Shown here in pieces: positions 42,584-50,522 of a stretch of 64,000 bases of DNA (the stretch's first letter is position 1; each line of letters opens with the position of its first letter). Below the pieces are notes generated by a model, which saw only the letters and a list, made by a program, of their open reading frames with translations, searched no databases and was not told where the DNA came from. The stretch is from NCBI GenBank assembly GCA_017303335.1, contig JAFLBK010000005.1:186001-250000 (forward strand). The letters run 5' to 3'. The translations under genes and the position numbers were made by a program. Source of the stretch: Chitinophagales bacterium (GTDB lineage: Bacteria; Bacteroidota; Bacteroidia; Chitinophagales; Chitinophagaceae).

Positions 42584-44481
42584 ACGAACGGCAATCTTCT
42601 CCGGAGGGTAACAAGGGTTCCGTTGTTGTTCTTGATGCTGAAATCGATCTGTACGTCTTCCATCCGTTTCTTCATATTCTTCAGTCCGTTACCAAACTGG
42701 CGTAACGAATTCATGTCGATACCCACGCCGTTATCCTGGATATAGAGGGCGAGTTCATCGTCTTCCCGCACAAGCCGTATCTCTACTTCGGTGGCTTTGG
42801 AATGTTTGAGAATATTGTTCAGCGCTTCTTTCACCACCAGGAACACATTACGCCGTATCTCGCCGATCACTTCCAGGTTCGGCAGGTTGTCGGGGATGCT
42901 GATGCGGCATTGTACGCCGGAATCCTCAAAATACTCGAGGGCATAACTGCGGATATACGCGATCATATTGCCCAGCGAATCGTTGCTGCTGCTCATACTC
43001 CAGATAATGGCATTCATCTTATTGAGCAGTTCGTTGGCCGAGGAGGAAATTTTTTCGATCTCAGGGATGTGTTGATCGCTGAGTTTGCTCTTGGCCAGTT
43101 CGCTGTAGAGGCGGATGGTGGTCATACCGGCGCCGAGATCGTCGTGCATATCGGCGCTGATCCGGTTCCGTTCTTCCTGCTGTGCCTTGATGACGGCGAT
43201 CTGTGTTTCGAATTCTTTTTTCTTGGCTTCCATCTTCAGGGCTTCCTGTTCCTTGATGCCGCTGATGAGTTCACTCCGGTTCTTGTAGGTAAGTCCGATC
43301 AGGAAGAACACGAGTTCGAGAACAATGCCGATATAGTAATAGAACAGGGAGTTGGAGAATACGGTTTTATACAAAACCTTCAGCAGTATCATGGTGAAGG
43401 ATATCGATGAAAAGATCACCAGCATGGCATTACCCGCCGCCAGGTAATGCAGCAGGCGGTCTTTCTGCCGGGCCGCGAATACGATAAAGAAAACGCCGAT
43501 GGCCAGGATCACGAACTTCATGCTGTACTCCAGGTAAAACTGCGGCATGTAGGTTTTGGTGAAGAAGTGCAGGAAACTGTATACGCAGAGCAATGAAAAC
43601 ACAAAGTACTGGCTGTAGCGTAGTACCCGGTCGGTCGTCCGGTAGCTTTCCTGGGTACTTACGAATTTTCGGGTAAAGCTGATGTAGCAGATCACCCCCG
43701 ATACCTGCAGGAAGAAATCGAGGTAGCTGAAATAAAATCCCGCGAATTCGGTGGTCCGCCGCGACATGTACGAATTGAAAAAGATCAGCAGGAACATGCA
43801 TAGGGAATAGAGGGCGTTGTAGAGGAATTCGGGCCGGGGCGCCAGCATGTAGTTAGCCAGCATGAACAGGATCATCATCAGTACGATGCCGCTGAGCACC
43901 ATGCCGAAAATATGAATGTCGTTGCGGGTGGATACCGAACTGGAAAGATAATCTTCAATGAAATCCTGGCTGATCAGCCGTACGTTGAACGAGTTGAAAT
44001 CGTTTTTCAGGGGTCGGAGCCATAGCATGACATCGCTTGTTTCCCCCGCGTTCAGCGTGATCTTTACATAACCGGTTACCTGGTCATCGCTTACAGGGCC
44101 GACAGGCACATCCTTGATCTTGTAGCCCAGGATACGCCCGAAATACGAACCGGGATAGAGGTAGAACGACCGGTCGCCGGCCCCGCTGTTCGTGAAGCGC
44201 ATCTTCATGGCAAAGGCATAGGGAATCATTTCCGCCGCGATCGCCTTTTTTCCTTTCAAACTGAGTATCGGGATAAAGGTTTGCCGCATCAGTTCTGCCG
44301 GGGAAAGCGAAGCGGTTTTGTCGACGTATATATAACAGCTTGAAAACAGCGAACTGTCGCCGGTGATGCGGGACACATCGACGGCGCTCGTATCGGCAGT
44401 TGATTGCGCATGGCCGCACAATACCAGGGTTGAGGAAAGAAGCAGGGCGAGAAACTGTTTCAACAACGGATGTTTCGTCAA
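42580..44481 (-). CDS. 7TMR-DISM sensor histidine kinase
   Basis: A 633-residue sensor kinase. A signal peptide (FLALLLSSTLVLCGHAQ) precedes an extracytoplasmic DISMED2-like beta domain (residues ~40-190), then seven transmembrane helices (~195-400). A coiled linker leads to the HisKA_3-type dimerisation helix with the phospho-acceptor in MHDDLGAGM at about residue 443, then a HATPase_c domain (NNILKHSKATEVEI, YIQDNGVGID, GNGLKNMKKRM). No response regulator gene is adjacent, so the partner is elsewhere. The first start codon is TTG at 44481; a TAGGTTTG box overlapping it suggests translation may begin at a TTG slightly downstream. Confidence 0.88.
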   Translation of the reverse strand: MTKHPLLKQFLALLLSSTLVLCGHAQSTADTSAVDVSRITGDSSLFSSCYIYVDKTASLSPAELMRQTFIPILSLKGKKAIAAEMIPYAFAMKMRFTNSGAGDRSFYLYPGSYFGRILGYKIKDVPVGPVSDDQVTGYVKITLNAGETSDVMLWLRPLKNDFNSFNVRLISQDFIEDYLSSSVSTRNDIHIFGMVLSGIVLMMILFMLANYMLAPRPEFLYNALYSLCMFLLIFFNSYMSRRTTEFAGFYFSYLDFFLQVSGVICYISFTRKFVSTQESYRTTDRVLRYSQYFVFSLLCVYSFLHFFTKTYMPQFYLEYSMKFVILAIGVFFIVFAARQKDRLLHYLAAGNAMLVIFSSISFTMILLKVLYKTVFSNSLFYYYIGIVLELVFFLIGLTYKNRSELISGIKEQEALKMEAKKKEFETQIAVIKAQQEERNRISADMHDDLGAGMTTIRLYSELAKSKLSDQHIPEIEKISSSANELLNKMNAIIWSMSSSNDSLGNMIAYIRSYALEYFEDSGVQCRISIPDNLPNLEVIGEIRRNVFLVVKEALNNILKHSKATEVEIRLVREDDELALYIQDNGVGIDMNSLRQFGNGLKNMKKRMEDVQIDFSIKNNNGTLVTLRRRLPFV

Positions 44482-44486
44482 ACCTA
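44479..44486 (-). promoter_or_regulatory. Bacteroidota -7 box (TAGGTTTG) overlapping the kinase start
   Basis: The minus strand reads TAGGTTTG, a full TAnnTTTG match. The predicted transcription start falls about 7 bases inside the annotated reading frame, so either the box is fortuitous or the real start is a downstream TTG. Confidence 0.4.
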
Positions 44487-44550
44487 CATAAATTCAGTGA
44501 TAACGGAAATGCCCGGGGCTTTTCCTTGGCGGGGAGCATCGGGTTTTCTA

Positions 44551-44558
44551 TATCTTTG
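44551..44558 (+). promoter_or_regulatory. Bacteroidota -7 box (TATCTTTG) for ftsK
   Basis: TATCTTTG matches TAnnTTTG and ends 5 bases before the ATG at 44564. The inferred transcription start is at or next to the ATG, implying a leaderless or nearly leaderless ftsK mRNA. Confidence 0.55.
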
Positions 44559-44563
44559 TGCCG

Positions 44564-47047
44564 ATGGCGAATAAACTTAAATCCACCAAGGCCAAACAAC
44601 CCGATCCGGAGCAGCTGAAGCAGGAGAAAGAGGAAACGGTAGAGGTGAAACAGCTACTGAAAGACGAACGCACCCATAAGATTGCCGGCAGCGTCCTGCT
44701 GCTTTTCGCATTCCTGTTCTTCATCGCTTTTACGTCGTATTTATTCACCTGGGGCGAAGACCAGGACAAGTTCAGCTACCGCATGTTGCTGGCCAACGAC
44801 ATCAAGGTGCAGAATCTCCTGGGCACTTTCGGGGCCTTTATCTCTGAAGTATTCGTGCGTCATGGTTTTGGGATCGCCTCGTACCTGGTCTGCAGTACGT
44901 TCTTTGTGATTGGCGTAAACCTGTTTTTTGGTAAAAAGGTTTTTTCCATCAGCAAGAACATCAAATACCTTATCCTGGGATTGCCCCTCATCAGTGTAGC
45001 CGCTTCGGTGATCTTTGAAGGCAAGGCGTTTCCGTATGGCGGCGCCGCCGGCGATATGATCCGCGACTGGATGTATACCACCATCGGCAAGATCGGCACC
45101 ATCGCTGTGCTGGCTGTGGCGGTTCTCTCGTATGTTATCTGGCGCTTCAACCCGGTGTTCAGTCTGCCTGCCAAAAAAACAACTGCTGCGGGAGATGACG
45201 TGGTGCCCGAGGCGGAAAATATTTCCGAGAAAGTGGAATGGAACGGAAACGATGAACGGGTGCCTGTTGGCGGCAACTCACTCAAACAGGATACACCGAT
45301 GCGGGATATGTCGCTGGCTGATGAAGAACCGGCGCCGGAGCTGAACCTGGTGGAAAAGGAAGAAGAAGTGCCGGTAAAACCCATCGTGAAAGAAGAGCCT
45401 GTTGTAACTGAGGTGCTCGTAACGCCTCCGCCCGTTAAACCGGCTACCCCGGTGAGCGACCTGGCGCTGGAGATAAAGACAGCCCCGGAGAAGACACCGG
45501 AAGAACCGGTGATCACCGCCGCCGCGAAAGTGGCCGCGTCTAAACCTTATGACCCGATCCTCGACCTGCGGGATTATAAATACCCGGTACTCGACCTGCT
45601 CGAGAATCATGGCAGCGATAAGATCGTGCAGGATGCCAATGAACTCGAGAATAACAAGAACCAGATCATTGGTACCCTGAAGAATTACGACATCGAGATA
45701 CAAAAGATATACGCTACCGTTGGACCTACGGTAACGCTCTATGAGATCATCCCGGCCGCAGGTGTGCGTATCTCCCGGATCAAGAACCTGGAAGATGATA
45801 TCGCCCTGAGCCTGGCGGCGCTTGGCATCCGCATCATCGCACCCATACCGGGTAAGGGTACCATCGGCATCGAAGTGCCGAATGCCAAGAAGACGGTGGT
45901 AAGTATGAAGACCCTTTTGTCGTCTGAAAAATTCCAGAAGAACAGTTTCTCCCTACCGATCGCCATCGGTAAGAAGATCGATAATGAGAATTTTATTGTA
46001 GACCTGACCAGCATGCCGCACCTGTTGATGGCCGGCGCCACCGGCCAGGGTAAATCGGTTGGTCTGAATGCCATCCTGGTTTCCCTGCTCTACAAGAAAC
46101 ATCCTTCGCAACTCAAGTTCGTACTGGTGGACCCGAAGAAAGTGGAACTGAGTATTTACAAACGCATCGAAACGCATTTCCTGGCCAAGCTGCCAGGCGA
46201 AGAAGACGCCATCATCACCGATACCAAGAAAGTGGTGCATACGCTCAATGCGCTTTGCATTGAAATGGATAACCGTTACGACCTGTTGAAGGAAGCCGGC
46301 TGCCGGAATATCCGGGAGTACAACGAGAAATTCGTTTCCCGCAAACTGAACCCGGAAAAAGGACATCAATACCTGCCCTTCATCGTACTGGTGGTGGACG
46401 AGTTCGCCGACCTGATCATGACGGCGGGCAAAGAAGTGGAAATGCCGATCGCCCGGCTGGCGCAACTGGCCCGTGCAGTGGGTATTCACCTCATCATCGC
46501 CACCCAGCGCCCCTCGGTGAATATCATCACCGGAACCATCAAGGCCAACTTCCCGGCACGGATCGCCTTTAAGGTGAGCAGTAAGATCGATAGCCGTACC
46601 ATCCTCGACGCCGGCGGCGCCGAGCAATTGATCGGCAAGGGCGATATGCTCATCAGCTACAACGGCGATATCGTGCGTTTGCAATGCGCTTTCGTGGATA
46701 CCCCCGAAGTGGATAAGATCGTCGACTTTATCGGCGAGCAACGTGGTTACCCGCAGGCATTCCTGCTGCCCGAATACATCGATGAGAAGGAAATGGAGGG
46801 TAAGGATTTCGATATGGGCGACAAGGATCCGCTTTTCGAAGACGCGGCCCGCCTGATCGTAGCCAGCCAGGTGGGAAGCACCTCGCTGTTGCAGCGCCGG
46901 ATGAAACTGGGTTATAACCGGGCCGGCAGGTTAATGGATCAACTGGAAGCGGCCGGCATTGTAGGGGCCAACCAGGGCAGCAAGGCAAGAGACGTATTGG
47001 TTAAAACCGAGTCGGACCTGCAGCAGATGCTGGATACGCTTACTTAA
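44564..47047 (+). CDS. ftsK: DNA translocase FtsK/SpoIIIE
   Basis: An 827-residue translocase coupling chromosome segregation to division. Four N-terminal transmembrane helices (residues ~45-200) are followed by a Pro/Glu/Val-rich linker of about 130 residues and the FtsK alpha/beta motor: Walker A GATGQGKS near residue 491, VLVDPKKVELSIY, Walker B FIVLVVDEFADLIM and RPSVNIITGTIKANFP. The C-terminal gamma winged-helix domain, which reads KOPS-like sequences, is present (AARLIVASQVGSTSLLQRRMKLGYNRAGRLMDQLE). The start is ATG at 44564; a GTG two codons upstream is less likely. pth follows after 14 bases. Confidence 0.95.
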   Translation: MANKLKSTKAKQPDPEQLKQEKEETVEVKQLLKDERTHKIAGSVLLLFAFLFFIAFTSYLFTWGEDQDKFSYRMLLANDIKVQNLLGTFGAFISEVFVRHGFGIASYLVCSTFFVIGVNLFFGKKVFSISKNIKYLILGLPLISVAASVIFEGKAFPYGGAAGDMIRDWMYTTIGKIGTIAVLAVAVLSYVIWRFNPVFSLPAKKTTAAGDDVVPEAENISEKVEWNGNDERVPVGGNSLKQDTPMRDMSLADEEPAPELNLVEKEEEVPVKPIVKEEPVVTEVLVTPPPVKPATPVSDLALEIKTAPEKTPEEPVITAAAKVAASKPYDPILDLRDYKYPVLDLLENHGSDKIVQDANELENNKNQIIGTLKNYDIEIQKIYATVGPTVTLYEIIPAAGVRISRIKNLEDDIALSLAALGIRIIAPIPGKGTIGIEVPNAKKTVVSMKTLLSSEKFQKNSFSLPIAIGKKIDNENFIVDLTSMPHLLMAGATGQGKSVGLNAILVSLLYKKHPSQLKFVLVDPKKVELSIYKRIETHFLAKLPGEEDAIITDTKKVVHTLNALCIEMDNRYDLLKEAGCRNIREYNEKFVSRKLNPEKGHQYLPFIVLVVDEFADLIMTAGKEVEMPIARLAQLARAVGIHLIIATQRPSVNIITGTIKANFPARIAFKVSSKIDSRTILDAGGAEQLIGKGDMLISYNGDIVRLQCAFVDTPEVDKIVDFIGEQRGYPQAFLLPEYIDEKEMEGKDFDMGDKDPLFEDAARLIVASQVGSTSLLQRRMKLGYNRAGRLMDQLEAAGIVGANQGSKARDVLVKTESDLQQMLDTLT

Positions 47048-47061
47048 TTTCTTTTCTCCCC

Positions 47062-47640
47062 ATGTCGAAATTCCTTCTTGTTGGTTTGGGCAATATCGGT
47101 CCTGAATATGCGGGAACCCGTCACAATATCGGCTTCGATGTGTTGCACACGTTCGTGCTGAAGCATAAAGGCGCATTCGAACCTGAGCGGCTGGCCTATG
47201 TGGCCGAAGTGAAGTTCAAAGGAAAAACGATCGTCTGCATCTGCCCCACCACTTATATGAACCTGAGCGGAAGGGCCTTCAAATACTGGCAGGAGAAGGC
47301 CAGGGTGCCCCTCGAAAATACCCTGACCGTGGTAGACGACCTGGCCCTGCCGCTGGATAAGATCCGGTTACGGCCTTCCGGCTCGGATGCGGGGCACAAC
47401 GGACTGAAGGATATCCAGAACATACTCGGAACCGACAAATACCCCAAACTGCGTTTCGGTATCGGCAATAACTACCCCCGGGGCATGCAGGCCGATTTTG
47501 TACTGGGGAAATGGCGGAAAGAGGAGGAAACACAGGTAAAGCTGAAGATTGAAAAGTGTATCGAGGTCATTGAAATGTTCTTTTCAGCGGGCATTGAGCA
47601 GGCTATGGCAACGTATAATAATATATCGGTAAAGCCCTGA
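47062..47640 (+). CDS. pth: Peptidyl-tRNA hydrolase
   Basis: A 192-residue Pth enzyme that releases peptides from prematurely dissociated peptidyl-tRNA. It shows FLLVGLGNIGPEYAGTRHNIGFD with the catalytic His near residue 20, PTTYMNLSGRAF, and VVDDLALPLDKIRLRPSGSDAGHNGLKDI with the conserved Asp and the GxHNG loop. It lies 14 bases after ftsK and ends at a short terminator stem. Confidence 0.96.
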   Translation: MSKFLLVGLGNIGPEYAGTRHNIGFDVLHTFVLKHKGAFEPERLAYVAEVKFKGKTIVCICPTTYMNLSGRAFKYWQEKARVPLENTLTVVDDLALPLDKIRLRPSGSDAGHNGLKDIQNILGTDKYPKLRFGIGNNYPRGMQADFVLGKWRKEEETQVKLKIEKCIEVIEMFFSAGIEQAMATYNNISVKP

Positions 47641-47641
47641 C

Positions 47642-47662
47642 CACCCGTTTAGGTGGTTTATT
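47642..47662 (+). terminator. Weak terminator after pth
   Basis: A short stem CCACC / GGTGG with a 6-base loop, followed by TTTATTT, immediately after the pth stop codon. Confidence 0.5.
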
Positions 47663-47735
47663 TCGTATAATTGTTTTTTTTATGCCATTTGTCTATATTC
47701 GTGCCTGAACCGCAATACCTTAAAAAAAACGTGCA

Positions 47736-48350
47736 ATGAAGATCATTTGTGTAGGACGAAATTACGCTGACCATGCAAAAGAGCTTGGGAATGAGATCCC
47801 CGATGAGCCGGTTTTATTCATGAAGCCGAAAAGCGCACTCCTGCAAAGCCACACACCTTTTTACTATCCCGAATTCACCAACGAACTGCACTACGAATGC
47901 GAACTCGTTCTTCGTGTGTGCAAGAACGGAAAATACATACAGGAAAAACACGCTCCCAATTATTACGATGCCATTACAGTGGGCATCGACTTCACGGCCC
48001 GCGACCTCCAGGATGAACTGAAAGCAAAAGGGTTGCCCTGGGAAAAAGCCAAGGCCTTCGATAATTCTGCGGTTCTGGGAAAGTTCATTGAACTCAAACA
48101 GCCCGATTTCAACCGCAAGAACATCAACTTCTCCCTGCTCAAGAACAAGGAAGAAGTGCAGAAAGCCAACTCATCGCAGATGATCTTCAGCTTTGAAAAG
48201 ATCATCGAAAACATTTCGAAATATTTTTCACTGAACATCGGCGACCTGATCTTTACCGGAACGCCGGCCGGCGTGGGCGAAGCCGTGGTGGGCGATGTGC
48301 TCGAAGGATATATCGACAACCAGTGCCTGCTCAATATCGAGGTAAAATAA
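47736..48350 (+). CDS. Fumarylacetoacetate hydrolase family protein
   Basis: A 204-residue FAH-fold hydrolase. MKIICVGRNYADHAKELGNEIPDEPVLFMKPKSALL is the family opening; the metal ligands are in ELHYECELVL and GIDFTARDLQ; FTGTPAGVG closes the domain. Family members hydrolyse or decarboxylate C-C bonds of keto acids (fumarylpyruvate, oxaloacetate, acylpyruvates); which one applies cannot be told from sequence alone. A good terminator follows. Confidence 0.88.
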   Translation: MKIICVGRNYADHAKELGNEIPDEPVLFMKPKSALLQSHTPFYYPEFTNELHYECELVLRVCKNGKYIQEKHAPNYYDAITVGIDFTARDLQDELKAKGLPWEKAKAFDNSAVLGKFIELKQPDFNRKNINFSLLKNKEEVQKANSSQMIFSFEKIIENISKYFSLNIGDLIFTGTPAGVGEAVVGDVLEGYIDNQCLLNIEVK

Positions 48351-48374
48351 TTCAGCCAACAATCCCATTACTGT

Positions 48375-48402
48375 ATCGCCGGCCCGCTGCCGGCGATCTT
48401 TT
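48375..48402 (+). terminator. Terminator of the FAH-family gene
   Basis: A 9-bp perfect stem ATCGCCGGC / GCCGGCGAT with a 5-base loop, followed by a T-rich run. It stands 24 bases after the stop codon. Confidence 0.85.
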
Positions 48403-48408
48403 ATTTTA

Positions 48409-48416
48409 TACCTTTG
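48409..48416 (+). promoter_or_regulatory. Bacteroidota -7 box (TACCTTTG) for the E1 gene
   Basis: TACCTTTG matches TAnnTTTG and lies 37 bases before the E1 start codon, directly after the upstream terminator. Confidence 0.55.
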
Positions 48417-48453
48417 GCAGCGTTCATTCATTAAAACCGTTGCTGCTGTATCC

Positions 48454-50520
48454 ATGACAGATACCGATATTTTACTGCGGGCTTACCGGCTGATGTGTAC
48501 AGCCCGGTCGATGGCCGTTACCTATGAGGAAAACCGCCCGATCTGCAAATACGTGCACTCCACCAGCAGGGGCCATGAAGCCATTCAGCTGGCAACCGCC
48601 TTCAACCTCCTGCCCTGCGATTATGTGAGTCCCTACTATCGCGACGAAAGCATCCTGCTCGGACTGGGGTTCAAACCCTATGAGCTGATGCTGCAGTTGC
48701 TGGCCAAGGACGGTGATCTGTTCACGAGCGGAAGAGAATATTATTCGCATCCCAATTACCGCGGCAGCGACAAACCCGGTATCATACACCAGAGCAGCGC
48801 CACCGGCATGCAGGCCATTCCCACCACCGGCATTGCACAGGGCATTCAGTTCCTGGAAAAGATACAGTCGGCTCAATTGAAAAAAGGACCCCATGGAGAG
48901 CCCCCGGTAGTGGTTTGTTCACTCGGCGATGCCTCGGTTACCGAGGGGGAGGTAAGCGAAGCGTTCCAGTTCGCCGCACTGCACCAGTTGCCGGTTATTT
49001 ACCTCGTGCAGGATAATGGCTGGGGCATCAGCGTAACATCGGCCGAAGCACGTACCTCGAACGCCAATGAAATGGTGAAAGGCTTCAAAGGCATCAAACG
49101 CATCAGCATCGACGGAAGCGATTTTGTACAGAGCTATGATGTGATGAAGAACGTGATCGAAGAAGTGCGCCGGGAACGTTATCCCTTTCTCGTGCATGCA
49201 CGGGTTCCCCTGCTTGGGCATCACACCAGCGGTGTACGCAAGGAGTTCTACCGAACGGAGGAAGATCTTGCCAGGCATGGTGAAGACGATCCCGGGCCGA
49301 AACTTCGCAAAAAATTACTCGAACTGGGTGTACCGGAAGATCACCTGGAACAAATAGAGAAAGAGGCCGCACAGGAAGTAGCCCATCATTTCCAGGGCGC
49401 CGTGGCGGCACCCGAACCCGATCCGGCCACGGTGGAAAACCATGTTTTTGTTCCTACGCCTGTTACCGAAGAAATGGGCGAACGTTCGCCTGCGGGAAAA
49501 GAGAAAGTGCTGATGGTGGACGCAGCTTTATTTGCCATCCGGGAGATCATGGAAGAATATCCGGAAGCACTGCTGTACGGGCAGGATGTAGGAAGGAGGT
49601 TGGGAGGCGTGTTCCGGGAAGCCGCTACCCTGGCCGAGCAATTCGGCGATCACCGGGTGTTCAATACAGCGATACAGGAAGCGTATATTATAGGTTCAAC
49701 CGTAGGCATGAGCGCCGTTGGGCTGAAGCCGATCGTGGAAGTGCAGTTCGGGGATTATATCTACCCGGGATTCAATCAACTTGTAACCGAGATATCGAAG
49801 AGTTGCTACCTGAGTTGCGGCAAGTTTCCTGTTCAAACCCTCATCCGTGTGCCCGTGGGCGCTTATGGCGGCGGCGGACCCTATCACAGCGGTTGCGTGG
49901 AAAGTACCTTGCTTACCATCAAGGGCATTAAAGTGGTTTACCCCAGCAACGCGGCGGATATGAAGGGCTTGCTGAAAGCGGCGTTCCTGGATCCCAACCC
50001 GGTGGTGATGCTGGAGCATAAAGGTTTGTATTGGAGCAAAGTGCCGGGTACCGAAGACGCTAAAATGGTAGAGCCATCGCGGGATTATATCATTCCGCTG
50101 GGCAAGGGCAATATTGTGTTGGCTGCGGATGCCGATTGCGTGGACGAAGGCGAAAGCTGTTGCGTGATCACATACGGAATGGGTGTGTATTGGGCAAAGG
50201 CTGCCGCGAAGCATTTCCCGGGCAGGGTGGAAGTGATCGACCTGCGTACCTTGTTTCCGCTCGACGAAGAGCTGGTATTTGCTACCGTCAAAAAACATGG
50301 AAAATGCCTGATCCTGGCAGAGGAACAGCAGAATAATTCCTTCTCCGAAGCCCTGGCCGGGCGTATATCGAAACATTGCTTTCCATGGCTCGATGCGCCG
50401 GTGGAAGTGATAGGCGCCTTGAATGTGCCCGCGGTTCCGATGAACATCGGTCTCGAAAAAGCCATGCTGCCCGATGCGGAAAAAGTATCCGCCCGCCTGA
50501 ACAGCTTACTCAATACCTGA
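48454..50520 (+). CDS. 2-oxoacid dehydrogenase E1, fused alpha and beta chains
   Basis: A 688-residue thiamine-diphosphate enzyme. Residues ~1-340 are the alpha chain, with the ThDP motif GDASVTEGEVSEAF at ~157 and the closing QDNGWGISV; residues ~350-688 are the transketolase-like beta chain (YGQDVGRRLGGVFREAATL, EVQFGDYIYPGFNQLV, VIDLRTLFPLDEE). The fusion and the motifs fit Bacteroidota branched-chain (2-oxoisovalerate) dehydrogenase E1, which supplies precursors of branched fatty acids. Pyruvate dehydrogenase activity cannot be excluded. E2 and E3 genes are not adjacent. The GH92 gene starts 2 bases after its stop. Confidence 0.9.
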   Translation: MTDTDILLRAYRLMCTARSMAVTYEENRPICKYVHSTSRGHEAIQLATAFNLLPCDYVSPYYRDESILLGLGFKPYELMLQLLAKDGDLFTSGREYYSHPNYRGSDKPGIIHQSSATGMQAIPTTGIAQGIQFLEKIQSAQLKKGPHGEPPVVVCSLGDASVTEGEVSEAFQFAALHQLPVIYLVQDNGWGISVTSAEARTSNANEMVKGFKGIKRISIDGSDFVQSYDVMKNVIEEVRRERYPFLVHARVPLLGHHTSGVRKEFYRTEEDLARHGEDDPGPKLRKKLLELGVPEDHLEQIEKEAAQEVAHHFQGAVAAPEPDPATVENHVFVPTPVTEEMGERSPAGKEKVLMVDAALFAIREIMEEYPEALLYGQDVGRRLGGVFREAATLAEQFGDHRVFNTAIQEAYIIGSTVGMSAVGLKPIVEVQFGDYIYPGFNQLVTEISKSCYLSCGKFPVQTLIRVPVGAYGGGGPYHSGCVESTLLTIKGIKVVYPSNAADMKGLLKAAFLDPNPVVMLEHKGLYWSKVPGTEDAKMVEPSRDYIIPLGKGNIVLAADADCVDEGESCCVITYGMGVYWAKAAAKHFPGRVEVIDLRTLFPLDEELVFATVKKHGKCLILAEEQQNNSFSEALAGRISKHCFPWLDAPVEVIGALNVPAVPMNIGLEKAMLPDAEKVSARLNSLLNT

Positions 50521-50522
50521 TC

